From NCBI GenBank assembly GCA_023424015.1, contig JAFAEM010000002.1, positions 1 through 64,000 on the forward strand: a stretch of DNA of 64,000 bases, in the 5' to 3' direction. Positions 34,967 to 44,325 of the stretch are shown here, one piece after another. How positions within the stretch are numbered: position 1 is the first letter of the stretch; every line of letters begins with the position of its first letter. A model generated the notes under the pieces. That model ran no database searches, was not told the DNA's origin, and saw only the letters and a list, made by a program, of their open reading frames with translations. Made by a program: the position numbers and the translations under genes. The DNA comes from Bacteroidota bacterium. GTDB taxonomy: Bacteria; Bacteroidota; Bacteroidia; Chitinophagales; Chitinophagaceae.

Positions 34967-36481
34967 ATGGACGAAAAATATTCTAAATTGACACGACAGA
35001 CCGGAGCACCGGTACCCGACAATCAAAACGTGCAGACGGCAGGTCCACGCGGGCCAATGCTGATGCAGGATGTTTGGTTCCTTGAAAAAATGGCCAACTT
35101 CGACAGGGAAGTGATCCCTGAGAGAAGGATGCACGCAAAAGGCTCAGGCGCTTTTGGCGTTTTTACTGTTACCCATGACATTACACAGTACACAAAGGCA
35201 AGTATCTTCAGCGCCATCGGGAAAAAAACCGATATGTTTGTCAGGTTTTCTACCGTCGCAGGCGAAAGAGGTGCAGCAGACGCGGAGAGAGATATCCGTG
35301 GATTTGCCATGAAGTATTATACCGACGAAGGTATCTGGGACCTGGTGGGGAACAACACCCCGGTATTTTTCTTTCGTGACCCCATGAAATTTCCAGACCT
35401 CAACCACGCTGTAAAACGCGATCCCAAAACAAACCTGAGAAGTGCCAACAACAACTGGGATTTCTGGACACTGCTTCCTGAAGCGCTGCACCAGGTGACG
35501 ATCGTGATGAGCGACCGCGGTATTCCCAGGGGTTATCGCCATATGCATGGTTTTGGAAGCCATACCTACAGTTTTATCAACAAGGACAATGTACGTCACT
35601 GGGTAAAATTCCATTTCATCACACAACAGGGCATCGAAAACCTGACCGACGAAGAAGCAGCAGAACTCGTCGGTAAGGATAGGGAATCATCCCAGCGTGA
35701 TCTGTTCGATGCGATCGAACGCAAAGATTTTCCAAAATGGAAAATGTTTATCCAGGTCATGACGGAAGAGCAGGCCAAAACATACCGCTTTCATCCTTTT
35801 GATCTTACTAAAGTCTGGTCAAAGAAAGATTTTCCATTGATACCTGTCGGTGAGTTTGAATTGAATCGTAACCCGGATAACTATTTCCAGGACGTTGAGC
35901 AGGCCGCCTTTAACCCGACTAATATTGTACCGGGTATAGGTTTTTCTCCCGACAAAATGCTGCAGGGCAGATTATTTTCTTATGGTGACGCGCAACGTTA
36001 CAGGCTGGGTGTAAACCATTACCAGATCCCCGTAAATAAACCAACCTGTCCCTATCACGCATTTCACCGCGATGGCGCGATGCGTGTAGATGGTAACTAC
36101 GGCGACGCGAAGCATTACAACCCGAACAGCTATGGGGTATGGCAGGAGCAGCCTTCTGCCAAGGAACCGCCACTGGAATTGCAGGGCTCTGCGTACGCGC
36201 ATAATTTCAGGGATGATGATGAAGATTACTTCACACAACCCGGCGACCTGTTCCGTATCATCAAGGCTCGAGGTAAAGCGGATCTGCTTTTTAAGAATAC
36301 GGCAGCACAGGTTGGGGGCGCTGATAAATTCATCCAGGTACGCCATATCCGGCATTGCTACAAAGCGGATCCCGAATATGGAGAGGGGGTAGCAAAAGCA
36401 TTAGGCCTGACCATGGACGAGGTCAACAATTTTGATATGACACCTTATGACAGGTGGGCGCCACGTCCTACCAACGGATAA
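34967..36481 (+). CDS. katA: monofunctional heme catalase (small-subunit type)
   Basis: 504 residues, the length of clade-3 small-subunit catalases. PERRMHAKGSGAFG holds the distal His (about 56), GNNTPVFFFRDPMKFPDL the distal Asn (about 129), and RLFSYGDAQRYRLG the proximal heme-ligand Tyr (about 338). It dismutates hydrogen peroxide in the cytoplasm. There is no signal peptide. It is monocistronic, with a terminator just after it. The symbol is by family resemblance (katA type). Confidence 0.95.
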   Translation: MDEKYSKLTRQTGAPVPDNQNVQTAGPRGPMLMQDVWFLEKMANFDREVIPERRMHAKGSGAFGVFTVTHDITQYTKASIFSAIGKKTDMFVRFSTVAGERGAADAERDIRGFAMKYYTDEGIWDLVGNNTPVFFFRDPMKFPDLNHAVKRDPKTNLRSANNNWDFWTLLPEALHQVTIVMSDRGIPRGYRHMHGFGSHTYSFINKDNVRHWVKFHFITQQGIENLTDEEAAELVGKDRESSQRDLFDAIERKDFPKWKMFIQVMTEEQAKTYRFHPFDLTKVWSKKDFPLIPVGEFELNRNPDNYFQDVEQAAFNPTNIVPGIGFSPDKMLQGRLFSYGDAQRYRLGVNHYQIPVNKPTCPYHAFHRDGAMRVDGNYGDAKHYNPNSYGVWQEQPSAKEPPLELQGSAYAHNFRDDDEDYFTQPGDLFRIIKARGKADLLFKNTAAQVGGADKFIQVRHIRHCYKADPEYGEGVAKALGLTMDEVNNFDMTPYDRWAPRPTNG

Positions 36482-36503
36482 GAGATGTTTGAATGATCGA
36501 TAC

Positions 36504-36533
36504 AAACCTCCTGCATCACCGGGAGGTTTTTTT
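36504..36533 (+). terminator. rho-independent terminator after catalase
   Basis: AAACCTCC-N10-GGAGGTTT followed by a T-run (TTTTTTT ending 36533), 23 bases after the catalase stop. Confidence 0.88.
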
Positions 36534-36672
36534 ATGCGTAGGATAGAAAATGCTTGTATTCAAACCGGGGATTTGATGTTCTATAAAAAAAGCTTACTAT
36601 ATTCAACCAGGGCTTGAAGGGTGATGAAGGGAAATACGTTGCGTTGTTAGCCATAATAGTAAATAAGATCAT

Positions 36673-37287
36673 ATGGACTACGAAGTATTTAGCCTGATTG
36701 ATATCCTGGGCACCGCTGCATTCAGCATATCCGGTGTTTTTGCCGCCATGGATAAGAAGCTTGATATTTTCGGGATCTTCATCATTGCTTTTATGACGGC
36801 CATAGGGGGAGGTACTATCCGGGATATCATGATAGGTGATACACCCGTGACCTGGATGCGCACGAGTAATTATAGCATCGTTATTTTCCTCAGTGCCGCT
36901 ATCGCAATCATGTTTTACAAATTAATCCATAATTATGGGAAGATATTGCAGCTTTTTGATTCGATAGGGATTGGTTTTTTCACCATATTGGGTATACAGA
37001 AAGGAATTGCCTTTGATTATTCCATCGGTCTGAGTATCGCACTGGGTACCATTACCGCCTGTTTTGGAGGGATGTTACGGGATATTGCGTTGAATCAGAT
37101 CCCCCATATTTTTCATAAGGAGATCTATGCCACCGCCTGTATTTTGGGTGGGATACTTTTCTTTCTATTAAAAAGAACTTCGCTGGCCGATCCTGTGATC
37201 GACGCCATCTGCATTGCAGTGGTTGTGCTTATTCGTCTGATCGCGGTGAGATATAATTTACGCCTGCCTGGAGTGTATCGCTCATAG
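36673..37287 (+). CDS. TRIC/UPF0126-type membrane protein
   Basis: 204 residues, about seven hydrophobic helices built from two homologous halves. Each half carries the family glycine-rich motif followed by RD: GGGTIRDIMIGDTP and GGMLRDIALNQIP. Bacterial homologues (YadS/YicG) have been compared to trimeric intracellular cation channels and may pass monovalent cations or glycine. The role here is unknown. Confidence 0.88.
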   Translation: MDYEVFSLIDILGTAAFSISGVFAAMDKKLDIFGIFIIAFMTAIGGGTIRDIMIGDTPVTWMRTSNYSIVIFLSAAIAIMFYKLIHNYGKILQLFDSIGIGFFTILGIQKGIAFDYSIGLSIALGTITACFGGMLRDIALNQIPHIFHKEIYATACILGGILFFLLKRTSLADPVIDAICIAVVVLIRLIAVRYNLRLPGVYRS

Positions 37288-37351
37288 TACACAGCTATGG
37301 TTTTTCAATAATAATTATTATTATTACCTGGATAATTTAATTTGTTCCGGT

Positions 37352-39064
37352 ATGAAAATTAATCTGCTGCTCGCTACTGTATTTATCAGCCTCTCATGTA
37401 TGGCACAAAAGCCCCGCATTACCTGGGGCGACGAATTTAAACTCCACCGGGGAAGTACCGACCTGGAAGTCATCCATGCCGATAACACCGGTGTTTATCT
37501 CCAGGAAGGTCATCTGGCGCTCAAAAGTTATTTTGTGATAGGCGCTACTTTGAGGACTTCTGCAACCTTGATAAAACTCGATAAGAACCTCGGCGAAATT
37601 TACCGCAATGATTTTAATAAAGAATTAAAAGGAAAAGAATTTGTACAGTTTTTCAATGTCCGGGAAAAGCTTTATGTGTTTGCATCCGATTATGCGAAAA
37701 GGGAAAAAACGCTCAGCATTTACGGAGCAGAAATAAACAGGAGCTCCGGTCAGCTTTCGGGTGACTGGACCTTTATCACCAGCTTTCAAAAGGATGGGAA
37801 AAGAGATGAGATCAATTTCAAATTCTCACATAATGCCGATAGTACAATGATGATTGTTGTCAGCACTATAGAAGGTCGCGATAGAAATGAATATAAGATC
37901 CAGGAATTTGACCAGTCGCTCAAGGCAACCACCAAACCGGTGATCATCTCTAATGAATTTGATCCAAAGACATTTCAGCTTGAAGATGTGCTTTACACGG
38001 TCAGCAAAAGAATAGTACTGGTAGGCAGGGTGTATGAATTCAGGGAAGGAAAGAAAAAGAAAGCAAAATTCCTGGATTTTTCAAACTATAATATCAGGAT
38101 GTACGATGAAAGGGGAAAAAAAGTAAACGAGGTCAATACCAATATCAATGGCCGCTGGCTTGCCAGCACCAAACTCGTACAGGAAAAGAATAAGGACATT
38201 GTGCTGGCGGCATTTTACAATAATGAAAAAAGAGGTAAAACAATTGATGGCATGCTGGTACAACGTCTCCACCCATTGACGGGAGAAGTGATTAATACCA
38301 GTGAGAAGCAAATCAGTCATTCATTATTGTCGACACAAGCGGAACAAACTGATGATGAAGATAGTGGTGAAAGCAGGCAGGAGAGAAAGGAAAGGGAAAG
38401 ACTGGATAAAATAAAAGATGAAGGAGAAGCATTTTCAAAGTATATGCGCTTCCGTAACATATTTTATACTGCCGACAACGGCCTGGTAGTTCTTGCTGAA
38501 AAATACCATCACTATACCTATATGACACAAAGCCATACAGGCGGGTCAAACGGTAGTGCCGGTACCTGGACCACTACTTATTATTCAGTTTACGAATGCG
38601 GCGACCTGCTGATGTGTAAGATCAATGAAGGCGGTGATATCAGCTGGCTCCAGGTACAGCCGAAGTCGCAGCGCGAGGTAATTCAGACCGGAAGTAGCGG
38701 AGGCTTCGTCTTTTCCGGATACTTTGATGCGGGGAACCGTCCGTTTTATGCGGGGTTTGGAGCTTTACAGACTGGTGACGCCATCCAGGTGCTTTTTAAC
38801 GACAACCCCAAAAATGCGGTAGTAACCCAGCCGGGACAGAAAGTAAAAGATACCCGCAGGTTTGGCAAATCAGATTGTTTTATTTTAACCGTAAACCTGT
38901 CGACCGGGAAAACCGAACGTAAAATGTTTTTTAGTAACTCGAGCACACCCACGGCTATGCCAAGGCTCGGTTCGGTGATCGGTGACGGTATGTTTATTGT
39001 GGGTAAAGAAGACCGCCTGCTGGGACGCTCAAAAATAGCAGTCGCAAAGATCTCCATGAAATGA
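37352..39064 (+). CDS. secreted hypothetical protein, 570 aa
   Basis: An N-terminal signal peptide (INLLLATVFISLSCMAQ) is followed by a long beta-rich chain with recurring strand patterns (VLVGRVYEFREGKKKKAKFLDF, IVLAAFYNNEKRGKTIDG, GLVVLAEKYHHYTYMTQ, GMFIVGKEDRLLG), suggestive of a beta-propeller. A charged linker (DDEDSGESRQERKERERL) sits near residue 335. I recognise no catalytic motif. Predicted to be periplasmic or exposed on the outer membrane. Its neighbours give no clue. Confidence 0.7.
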   Translation: MKINLLLATVFISLSCMAQKPRITWGDEFKLHRGSTDLEVIHADNTGVYLQEGHLALKSYFVIGATLRTSATLIKLDKNLGEIYRNDFNKELKGKEFVQFFNVREKLYVFASDYAKREKTLSIYGAEINRSSGQLSGDWTFITSFQKDGKRDEINFKFSHNADSTMMIVVSTIEGRDRNEYKIQEFDQSLKATTKPVIISNEFDPKTFQLEDVLYTVSKRIVLVGRVYEFREGKKKKAKFLDFSNYNIRMYDERGKKVNEVNTNINGRWLASTKLVQEKNKDIVLAAFYNNEKRGKTIDGMLVQRLHPLTGEVINTSEKQISHSLLSTQAEQTDDEDSGESRQERKERERLDKIKDEGEAFSKYMRFRNIFYTADNGLVVLAEKYHHYTYMTQSHTGGSNGSAGTWTTTYYSVYECGDLLMCKINEGGDISWLQVQPKSQREVIQTGSSGGFVFSGYFDAGNRPFYAGFGALQTGDAIQVLFNDNPKNAVVTQPGQKVKDTRRFGKSDCFILTVNLSTGKTERKMFFSNSSTPTAMPRLGSVIGDGMFIVGKEDRLLGRSKIAVAKISMK

Positions 39065-39233
39065 TCCATAGCGGATCAGCAAAATTTATTTACGCTATTC
39101 CACGAACATAACGGTAGGAGATAATTTAGCCCTGCCGGGGTTGTGTACCACTGAACCATGAGGTGCTAAGCATTTTCGGTTGCGATTTCAATATTTAGCA
39201 TGAACTTAGTATTGATCAAATCGAAAATTCATC

Positions 39234-40169
39234 ATGGAAAACAGGATCCTGGGATTACACCATATTACTGCGATTGCCAATAACGCCAAACGCAATTTTG
39301 AGTTCTACACAAAAGTATTAGGTCTGAGAATGGTGAAAAAGACCGTAAACTTCGACGATCCGGGTACATACCATTTTTATTTTGGCGATGAGATGGGTAG
39401 TCCCGGGACCATACTCACTTTTTTTCCCTGGGAAGGAATAGGTAAGGGAAGTATCGGTTATGGCATGGCCACGGAGATCGGGTATTCCGTACCTGCGGGT
39501 AGTCTTGCGTACTGGTCCGATCGATTTAAAAAATATAATGTCAGTCACCAGGAAATGAATGAACAGTTTGGTGAGCAATACATTGCTTTTACGGATCCCG
39601 ATGGACTGTACCTGCGGATGATCGTGTCCGCCAGCGAAGACAATCGCAAACCCTGGGTGACCGATGATGTAAAGGCAGACACGGCATCACGTGGATTTCA
39701 TAGTGTCACACTTACTCTGAAGGATCGTAGGGCGACCGAAGAGATACTTACTGATGTATTGGGTTATACTTTTGAAAAACAGGAGGGAAATATATTCCGA
39801 TATAAGACCGATGCCATCGCCAATGCATCGATCGTTGATATACTGGAAAACCCGCATGCAGGGAGGGGTTATAATGCTGCCGGCACTAATCATCATATTG
39901 CATTCCGGGTTAAGAATGATGATGTGCTGATGGAATATCGCGAGAAGGTTTTGAGCAAGGGTCTGAACATCACGCCAAAGATCGACCGCGATTATTTCTT
40001 TTCGCTTTATTTCCGTGAACCGGGTGGTGTGTTATTTGAACTGGCTACCGACAACCCCGGGTTCACCAGGGATGAGCCACTTGACAAACTGGGCACACAA
40101 TTGAAATTACCGGCGCGTTACGAACCTGCCCGCGCACAAATTGAAAGATCCCTGCCATCTTTGGACTAG
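39234..40169 (+). CDS. ring-cleaving dioxygenase, VOC superfamily (MhqO-like)
   Basis: 311 residues with two VOC modules: ILGLHHITAIANNAKRNFEFYTKVLGLRMVKKTVNFDD and RGFHSVTLTLKDRRATEEILTDVLGYTF. Metal ligands are expected at HH in the first module, NHHIAF in the second and the Glu of GGVLFELATD near 270. MhqO and LinE-like enzymes open hydroquinone rings. In Bacillus, mhqO sits with mhqD, and here an MhqD-like gene lies 6 kb upstream. The substrate is inferred from the family. Confidence 0.9.
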   Translation: MENRILGLHHITAIANNAKRNFEFYTKVLGLRMVKKTVNFDDPGTYHFYFGDEMGSPGTILTFFPWEGIGKGSIGYGMATEIGYSVPAGSLAYWSDRFKKYNVSHQEMNEQFGEQYIAFTDPDGLYLRMIVSASEDNRKPWVTDDVKADTASRGFHSVTLTLKDRRATEEILTDVLGYTFEKQEGNIFRYKTDAIANASIVDILENPHAGRGYNAAGTNHHIAFRVKNDDVLMEYREKVLSKGLNITPKIDRDYFFSLYFREPGGVLFELATDNPGFTRDEPLDKLGTQLKLPARYEPARAQIERSLPSLD

Positions 40170-40175
40170 TATTTA

Positions 40176-40283
40176 AGCTGCGAGCTGCGAGCCGTGAGCT
40201 GTGAGCCATCAGGCTCAGGGCCTCAAATTTTGTTTTCAAACGATCGATCTCGCAGCTCGAAGCTCGAAGCTCGTAGCTCGTAG
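40176..40283. repeat. GCTCG-arm intergenic element, copy 1
   Basis: The left arm, with repeated AGCTGCGAGCTGCGAGC, and the right arm, with CGCAGCTCGAAGCTCG, flank a unique core (GCCTCAAATTTTGTTTTCAA then ACGATCGATCTCG). The arms are inverted copies of each other, so the whole can fold back with the core as loop. The same core occurs in opposite orientation in the repeat starting at 45625. It lies between two plus-strand genes and has no coding potential. Confidence 0.8.
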
Positions 40284-40342
40284 AAATCTGCTGTTAATTT
40301 GTGATTGTATAGTATTTTTAAAAGAAATAGGCGTATACACAC

Positions 40343-41698
40343 ATGAAACAAAGATTGCTGCTCCCTGGATTTTTTCTTTTGACAATAGTTACTACTCAGG
40401 CCCAGACCGGTGATGGTTGGCAATATCTTTTTAATGGTAAAGACCTGCAGGGATGGAAACAACTGAATGGCCAGGCGAAATATGAAGTTAAGAACGGTGA
40501 GATAGTAGGAACAACTGTACCCAATGAGCCCAATTCATTTCTCGTGACTGAACAGGAGTATGGGAATTTTATTCTAGAACTTGAACTATTTGTCGATACC
40601 TCGCTCAATTCGGGCATACAGATCAGGAGCCTGAGCAAACCCGATTACCAGGACGGTCGGGTACATGGATACCAGGTAGAGATCGATCCTTCAAAACGTG
40701 CCTGGAGCGGCGGCCTGTATGATGAGGCCCGGCGTGGCTGGCTTTACACACTCGAACTGAACCCGGCTGCGAAAAAAGCGTTTAAGAATTTTCAATGGAA
40801 TAAATACCGTATTGAATGTATCGGTCATACCATCCGCACCTGGGTGAATGGTGTGCCTGCCGCGCATGTACTGGATGCTGAAACAGCCAGCGGCTTTATC
40901 GCCCTGCAGGTGCATAGCGTAAACGAAAAACGCAAGGAAGGTAAAAAAGTAAGATGGCGCAATATTCGCATTCGCACTGAAAACCTCCATGCGACCGCCT
41001 ACGATAATATTTTTGTGGTCAACCTGGTACCCAACCTGCTTTCGTCTCAGGAAGCAAAGAACGGTTATAGCCTGCTTTGGGACGGCAAAACCGCAAAGGG
41101 CTGGAGAGGTGCTTACAAGGAAAGCTTTCCTGAAAAGGGCTGGAGCATCAACAACGGAGAACTGGCCGTAGAGAAATCTGGTGGAGGAGAATCTGTAAAT
41201 GGCGGCGATATCGTAACAGAAAAAAAATACAGCGCTTTCGAATTGAAATTTGATTTCAAACTCACGGAAGGCGCCAATAGCGGCATCAAGTATTTTGTGA
41301 CCGAATCGGAAAATAACAAGGGCTCGGCCATCGGGTTGGAATACCAGTTGCTCGACGACGAAAAACATCCAGATGCGAAGATGGGTATCAACGGCAATCG
41401 CACGCTTGCTTCCCTGTACGACCTGATCAGTTCAGATAAAAACCCGGCCGCCCGCAAAAAGATCGGTGAATGGAACCAGGGAATGATCCGCGTCTATCCC
41501 AATAATAAAGTGGAACATTGGCTGAATGGTTATAAAGTGGTGGAATACATCCGTGGCTCAAAAGAATATCATGCGTTAGTGGCCAATAGCAAGTACAAGA
41601 TCTGGGACGGGTTTGGAATGGCAAAAGAGGGGAGCATACTATTGCAGGATCATGGTGATAAAGTGATGTTCAGAAGCATTAAAATAAAAGAGCTGTAA
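40343..41698 (+). CDS. DUF1080 protein, two domains (3-keto-glycoside hydrolase type)
   Basis: 451 residues with a signal peptide (ending TTQAQT). Two concanavalin-like DUF1080 domains follow: residues 25-215 (WQYLFNGKDLQGWKQL.. YGNFILELELFVDTSLNSGIQIR) and 240-450 (YSLLWDGKTAKGWRGA.. YSAFELKFDFKLTEGANSGIKYF). DUF1080 proteins include 3-keto-disaccharide hydrolases that cleave oxidised glycosides. The two domains may bind and cleave separately. Probably periplasmic. It precedes a Tat-exported oxidoreductase that could create the keto-sugar. Confidence 0.9.
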   Translation: MKQRLLLPGFFLLTIVTTQAQTGDGWQYLFNGKDLQGWKQLNGQAKYEVKNGEIVGTTVPNEPNSFLVTEQEYGNFILELELFVDTSLNSGIQIRSLSKPDYQDGRVHGYQVEIDPSKRAWSGGLYDEARRGWLYTLELNPAAKKAFKNFQWNKYRIECIGHTIRTWVNGVPAAHVLDAETASGFIALQVHSVNEKRKEGKKVRWRNIRIRTENLHATAYDNIFVVNLVPNLLSSQEAKNGYSLLWDGKTAKGWRGAYKESFPEKGWSINNGELAVEKSGGGESVNGGDIVTEKKYSAFELKFDFKLTEGANSGIKYFVTESENNKGSAIGLEYQLLDDEKHPDAKMGINGNRTLASLYDLISSDKNPAARKKIGEWNQGMIRVYPNNKVEHWLNGYKVVEYIRGSKEYHALVANSKYKIWDGFGMAKEGSILLQDHGDKVMFRSIKIKEL

Positions 41699-41761
41699 AA
41701 TCAGAATATATTCGGATTGTCTGAAACAGTCCAAACAATTTTCAATCTTAAAAATAACACA

Positions 41762-43120
41762 ATGCCAGTTACTCGCAGAAAATTTATCGGGCAGTCGGCA
41801 AAAGCCTCTGCTGCCCTGTATGCGGCCATGGTCGGCATCAGCGCAAAAAGTTATGGAAACATCCTCGGTGCCAACGACCGTGTAAGGGTAGGTGCTGTTG
41901 GTTTTTCGGATCGCTTTCGCCATTCCCTGTTCCCTTCATTCCTCGATCACTATAAGGAATTGAACTTTGACCTGGTAGCTGTTAGCGATCTTTGGAAATT
42001 ACGCCGCGAGGAAGGCCAGGCTTTTTTGAAAGAGAAATTGGGACACGATGTACAGGCCTGTATAAATAATGATGAACTGTATAAGATCAAAGACCTGGAC
42101 GCCGTGATCATCAGCACGGCGGATTTTCAGCATGCTTTGCATACAATTGAAGCCGTGAAGAACAATAAAGATGTATATGTAGAGAAACCTTTTGCCGAAA
42201 CCATGGAAGACAATCGTGCCGCCCTGAAAGCCGTGAGGGCCACCGACCGTATCATCCAGGTGGGCTCGCAAAGAAGAAGCGGTGGGAATTACAAAGCCGC
42301 GGAGGAGTTTATTAAGTCGGGAAAATTTGGAGATATCACGATGGTGGAACTAAGCTGGAATGTCAACCAGCCCGGTCGCTGGAGAAGACCAGCGTTGGTT
42401 GCCCAGTGTAAAAAAGAAGATACCGACTGGAAGCGCTACCTGATGAACCGTCCCTTTGAGGAATGGGATCCCAGGAAGTACCTGGAGTATCGTTTATTCT
42501 GGCCATATTCATCCGGTATGCCTGGTCAGTGGATGAGTCACCAGATCGATACTGTGCATTGGTTTACCGGTCTTCAACATCCGCGCAGCGTGGTAGCGAA
42601 CGGTGGTATTTATATGTGGAAAGATGGTCGACGCAACTGGGATACCACAACAGCGGTATTTGATTATGGCCCGGAAAGCGATCCCACAAAAGGATTCCAG
42701 GTGGTATTTACTTCACGAATGCATAATGGAGATGAAAGACCCGCAGAAATATATTATTCCAATGGCGGTGAATTGAATCTAAACACCAACATGATCTCAC
42801 CCACAGGTGGCCTGGAAGAAAATCATGCGAAAGCGATGAACATGAAACCCAACCTGCTGCCGAAAATGAAACTAACGGACACTACCGAGAAAGTGGTGGC
42901 TTCAGCCAATACGGGTAGTGACCGGCTTACCAGCAGTCATATGCGGAACTTTATGGAATGTGTGCGCAGCCGCAAACAAACCAATGCACCGGTGGAAGCA
43001 GGTTATACCCATTCGATTGCAACCATTATGACCAATGCGGCGGCAAGGACGGGCATGAAAGTAACATTTGACGAAGCAAAACAGGAAGTGATGTCGGGCG
43101 GCAAACCTTTTAAATACTGA
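41762..43120 (+). CDS. Gfo/Idh/MocA-family oxidoreductase, Tat-exported
   Basis: 452 residues from ATG 41762. A Tat signal (VTRRKFIGQSAKASAALYAA) predicts export in folded form with NAD(P) bound. The Rossmann part shows RVGAVGFSDR (a degenerate GxGxxG), LDAVIISTADFQHA and the conserved VEKPFAETMED Lys. The C-terminal beta-sheet domain contains SHQIDTVHWFTGL. Bacteroidota homologues oxidise sugars at C3 to start keto-glycoside cleavage, or act as glycosidases with internal redox cycling. It lies between the DUF1080 and PmoA-like genes in a likely operon. Confidence 0.92.
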   Translation: MPVTRRKFIGQSAKASAALYAAMVGISAKSYGNILGANDRVRVGAVGFSDRFRHSLFPSFLDHYKELNFDLVAVSDLWKLRREEGQAFLKEKLGHDVQACINNDELYKIKDLDAVIISTADFQHALHTIEAVKNNKDVYVEKPFAETMEDNRAALKAVRATDRIIQVGSQRRSGGNYKAAEEFIKSGKFGDITMVELSWNVNQPGRWRRPALVAQCKKEDTDWKRYLMNRPFEEWDPRKYLEYRLFWPYSSGMPGQWMSHQIDTVHWFTGLQHPRSVVANGGIYMWKDGRRNWDTTTAVFDYGPESDPTKGFQVVFTSRMHNGDERPAEIYYSNGGELNLNTNMISPTGGLEENHAKAMNMKPNLLPKMKLTDTTEKVVASANTGSDRLTSSHMRNFMECVRSRKQTNAPVEAGYTHSIATIMTNAAARTGMKVTFDEAKQEVMSGGKPFKY

Positions 43121-43128
43121 TCCGAATT

Positions 43129-44163
43129 ATGATGCGATTGCTTGCCATATTCATATTTGTAATGACCGCATCGAAAGGATTTGCACAAGGATCGGGGTTC
43201 AACATTATAGACAACAAAGCGAGGAAGCAGGTTGACATTTTATATAATAATAAATTGCTTACCGCATATTGTTATTACGATTCCTCCCGGAAGCCGATCC
43301 TGTTTCCTGTCAATACCACAGACGGCATCACGGTGACGCGTGGTTACCCTTTTCAGCCTGTTGCAGGTGAACGAACCGATCACCCGCATCATACCGGTAT
43401 CTGGCTGAACTATGAATCAGTGAATGGCCTCGATTTCTGGAACAATTCCACTGCCATTGCACCCGAAAAGCGGGATCGTTATGGTACAATTGTGCATGAA
43501 AAGATATTGGAGAAAACAGCTACGGATAACAAAGCTACGCTTGTTACCAGATCAAAATGGCTCAGACCCGATGGGCTGGCCCTCTTGCAGGAGGAAACCC
43601 ATTATGATTTCCAGGTTGCCGGATCTACATTTATTATCGACAGGTCGACCAGGCTTACAGCGCTGGATATTCCCGTTCTTTTTAAGGATGTAAAAGACGG
43701 ATTTTTTGCTATCCGTGTTGCCAGGGAACTCGAGCAGGTTTCTAACGAACCATCATCGTATGTGGATGACAAAGGCAATACCACCCCGGTAGCAGCTTCC
43801 GGCAACGATGTCACGGGCCTGTATCATAGCAGCACAGGCCTTAAGGGGGATTCAGTGTGGGGTACCAAAGGAAAATGGGCAATGCTAAAAGGAAAGAAGG
43901 AGGGGAGAGAGATCGGTATCGGGATAATAGATCATCCAGCCAACCCCGGCTACCCGGCTTACTGGCATGCGAGGGGATACGGACTTTTTTCCATCAATCC
44001 CCTGGGCAGAAAAATATTTAGTAAAGGCGCGGAGGAATTAAATCTCTCTTTGCAACCGGGGCAATCCGCTACATTTAGGTACCGGGTCATCGTCCACTCT
44101 GGCACATCGCTTACAGCAGTGGAGATGGAAAGGTTAAGTGAGGAGTTTGAGAAAATAAAATAG
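43129..44163 (+). CDS. PmoA-like protein (DUF6807)
   Basis: 344 residues with a signal peptide (LLAIFIFVMTASKGFAQG). HPHHTGIWLNYESVNGLDFWNN is the hallmark of the family once called methane oxygenase PmoA, now DUF6807. These proteins are not methane monooxygenases and usually occur with Gfo/Idh/MocA and DUF1080 genes, so a sugar-related role fits. DVTGLYHSSTGLKGDSVWGTKGKW and IIDHPANPGYPAYWHARGYGLFSINPLG are further conserved blocks. It starts 8 bases after the previous stop. Confidence 0.88.
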   Translation: MMRLLAIFIFVMTASKGFAQGSGFNIIDNKARKQVDILYNNKLLTAYCYYDSSRKPILFPVNTTDGITVTRGYPFQPVAGERTDHPHHTGIWLNYESVNGLDFWNNSTAIAPEKRDRYGTIVHEKILEKTATDNKATLVTRSKWLRPDGLALLQEETHYDFQVAGSTFIIDRSTRLTALDIPVLFKDVKDGFFAIRVARELEQVSNEPSSYVDDKGNTTPVAASGNDVTGLYHSSTGLKGDSVWGTKGKWAMLKGKKEGREIGIGIIDHPANPGYPAYWHARGYGLFSINPLGRKIFSKGAEELNLSLQPGQSATFRYRVIVHSGTSLTAVEMERLSEEFEKIK

Positions 44164-44325
44164 ACAGTGCTGTCGAAAACCTAATCTCTTCATCAGTTCT
44201 TCCTGGTCCTCCTTATCAAATGTAAATATTAAAATTTGGGATTATTATGATTTGTTGACGGGTCATGTCGGGACAAGAATTCAGCCCTTTATATTTTCTT
44301 GTCCAATAAATAAATTTGCTTATTG

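Noticed and set aside
40691..41368. Antisense frame of 225 residues opposite the DUF1080 gene
   Set aside because: Shadow of a well-supported gene, no recognisable motif.
43129..44163. Methane monooxygenase subunit
   Set aside because: Despite the PmoA family name, the protein is soluble with a signal peptide and lacks the membrane helices of particulate methane monooxygenase.
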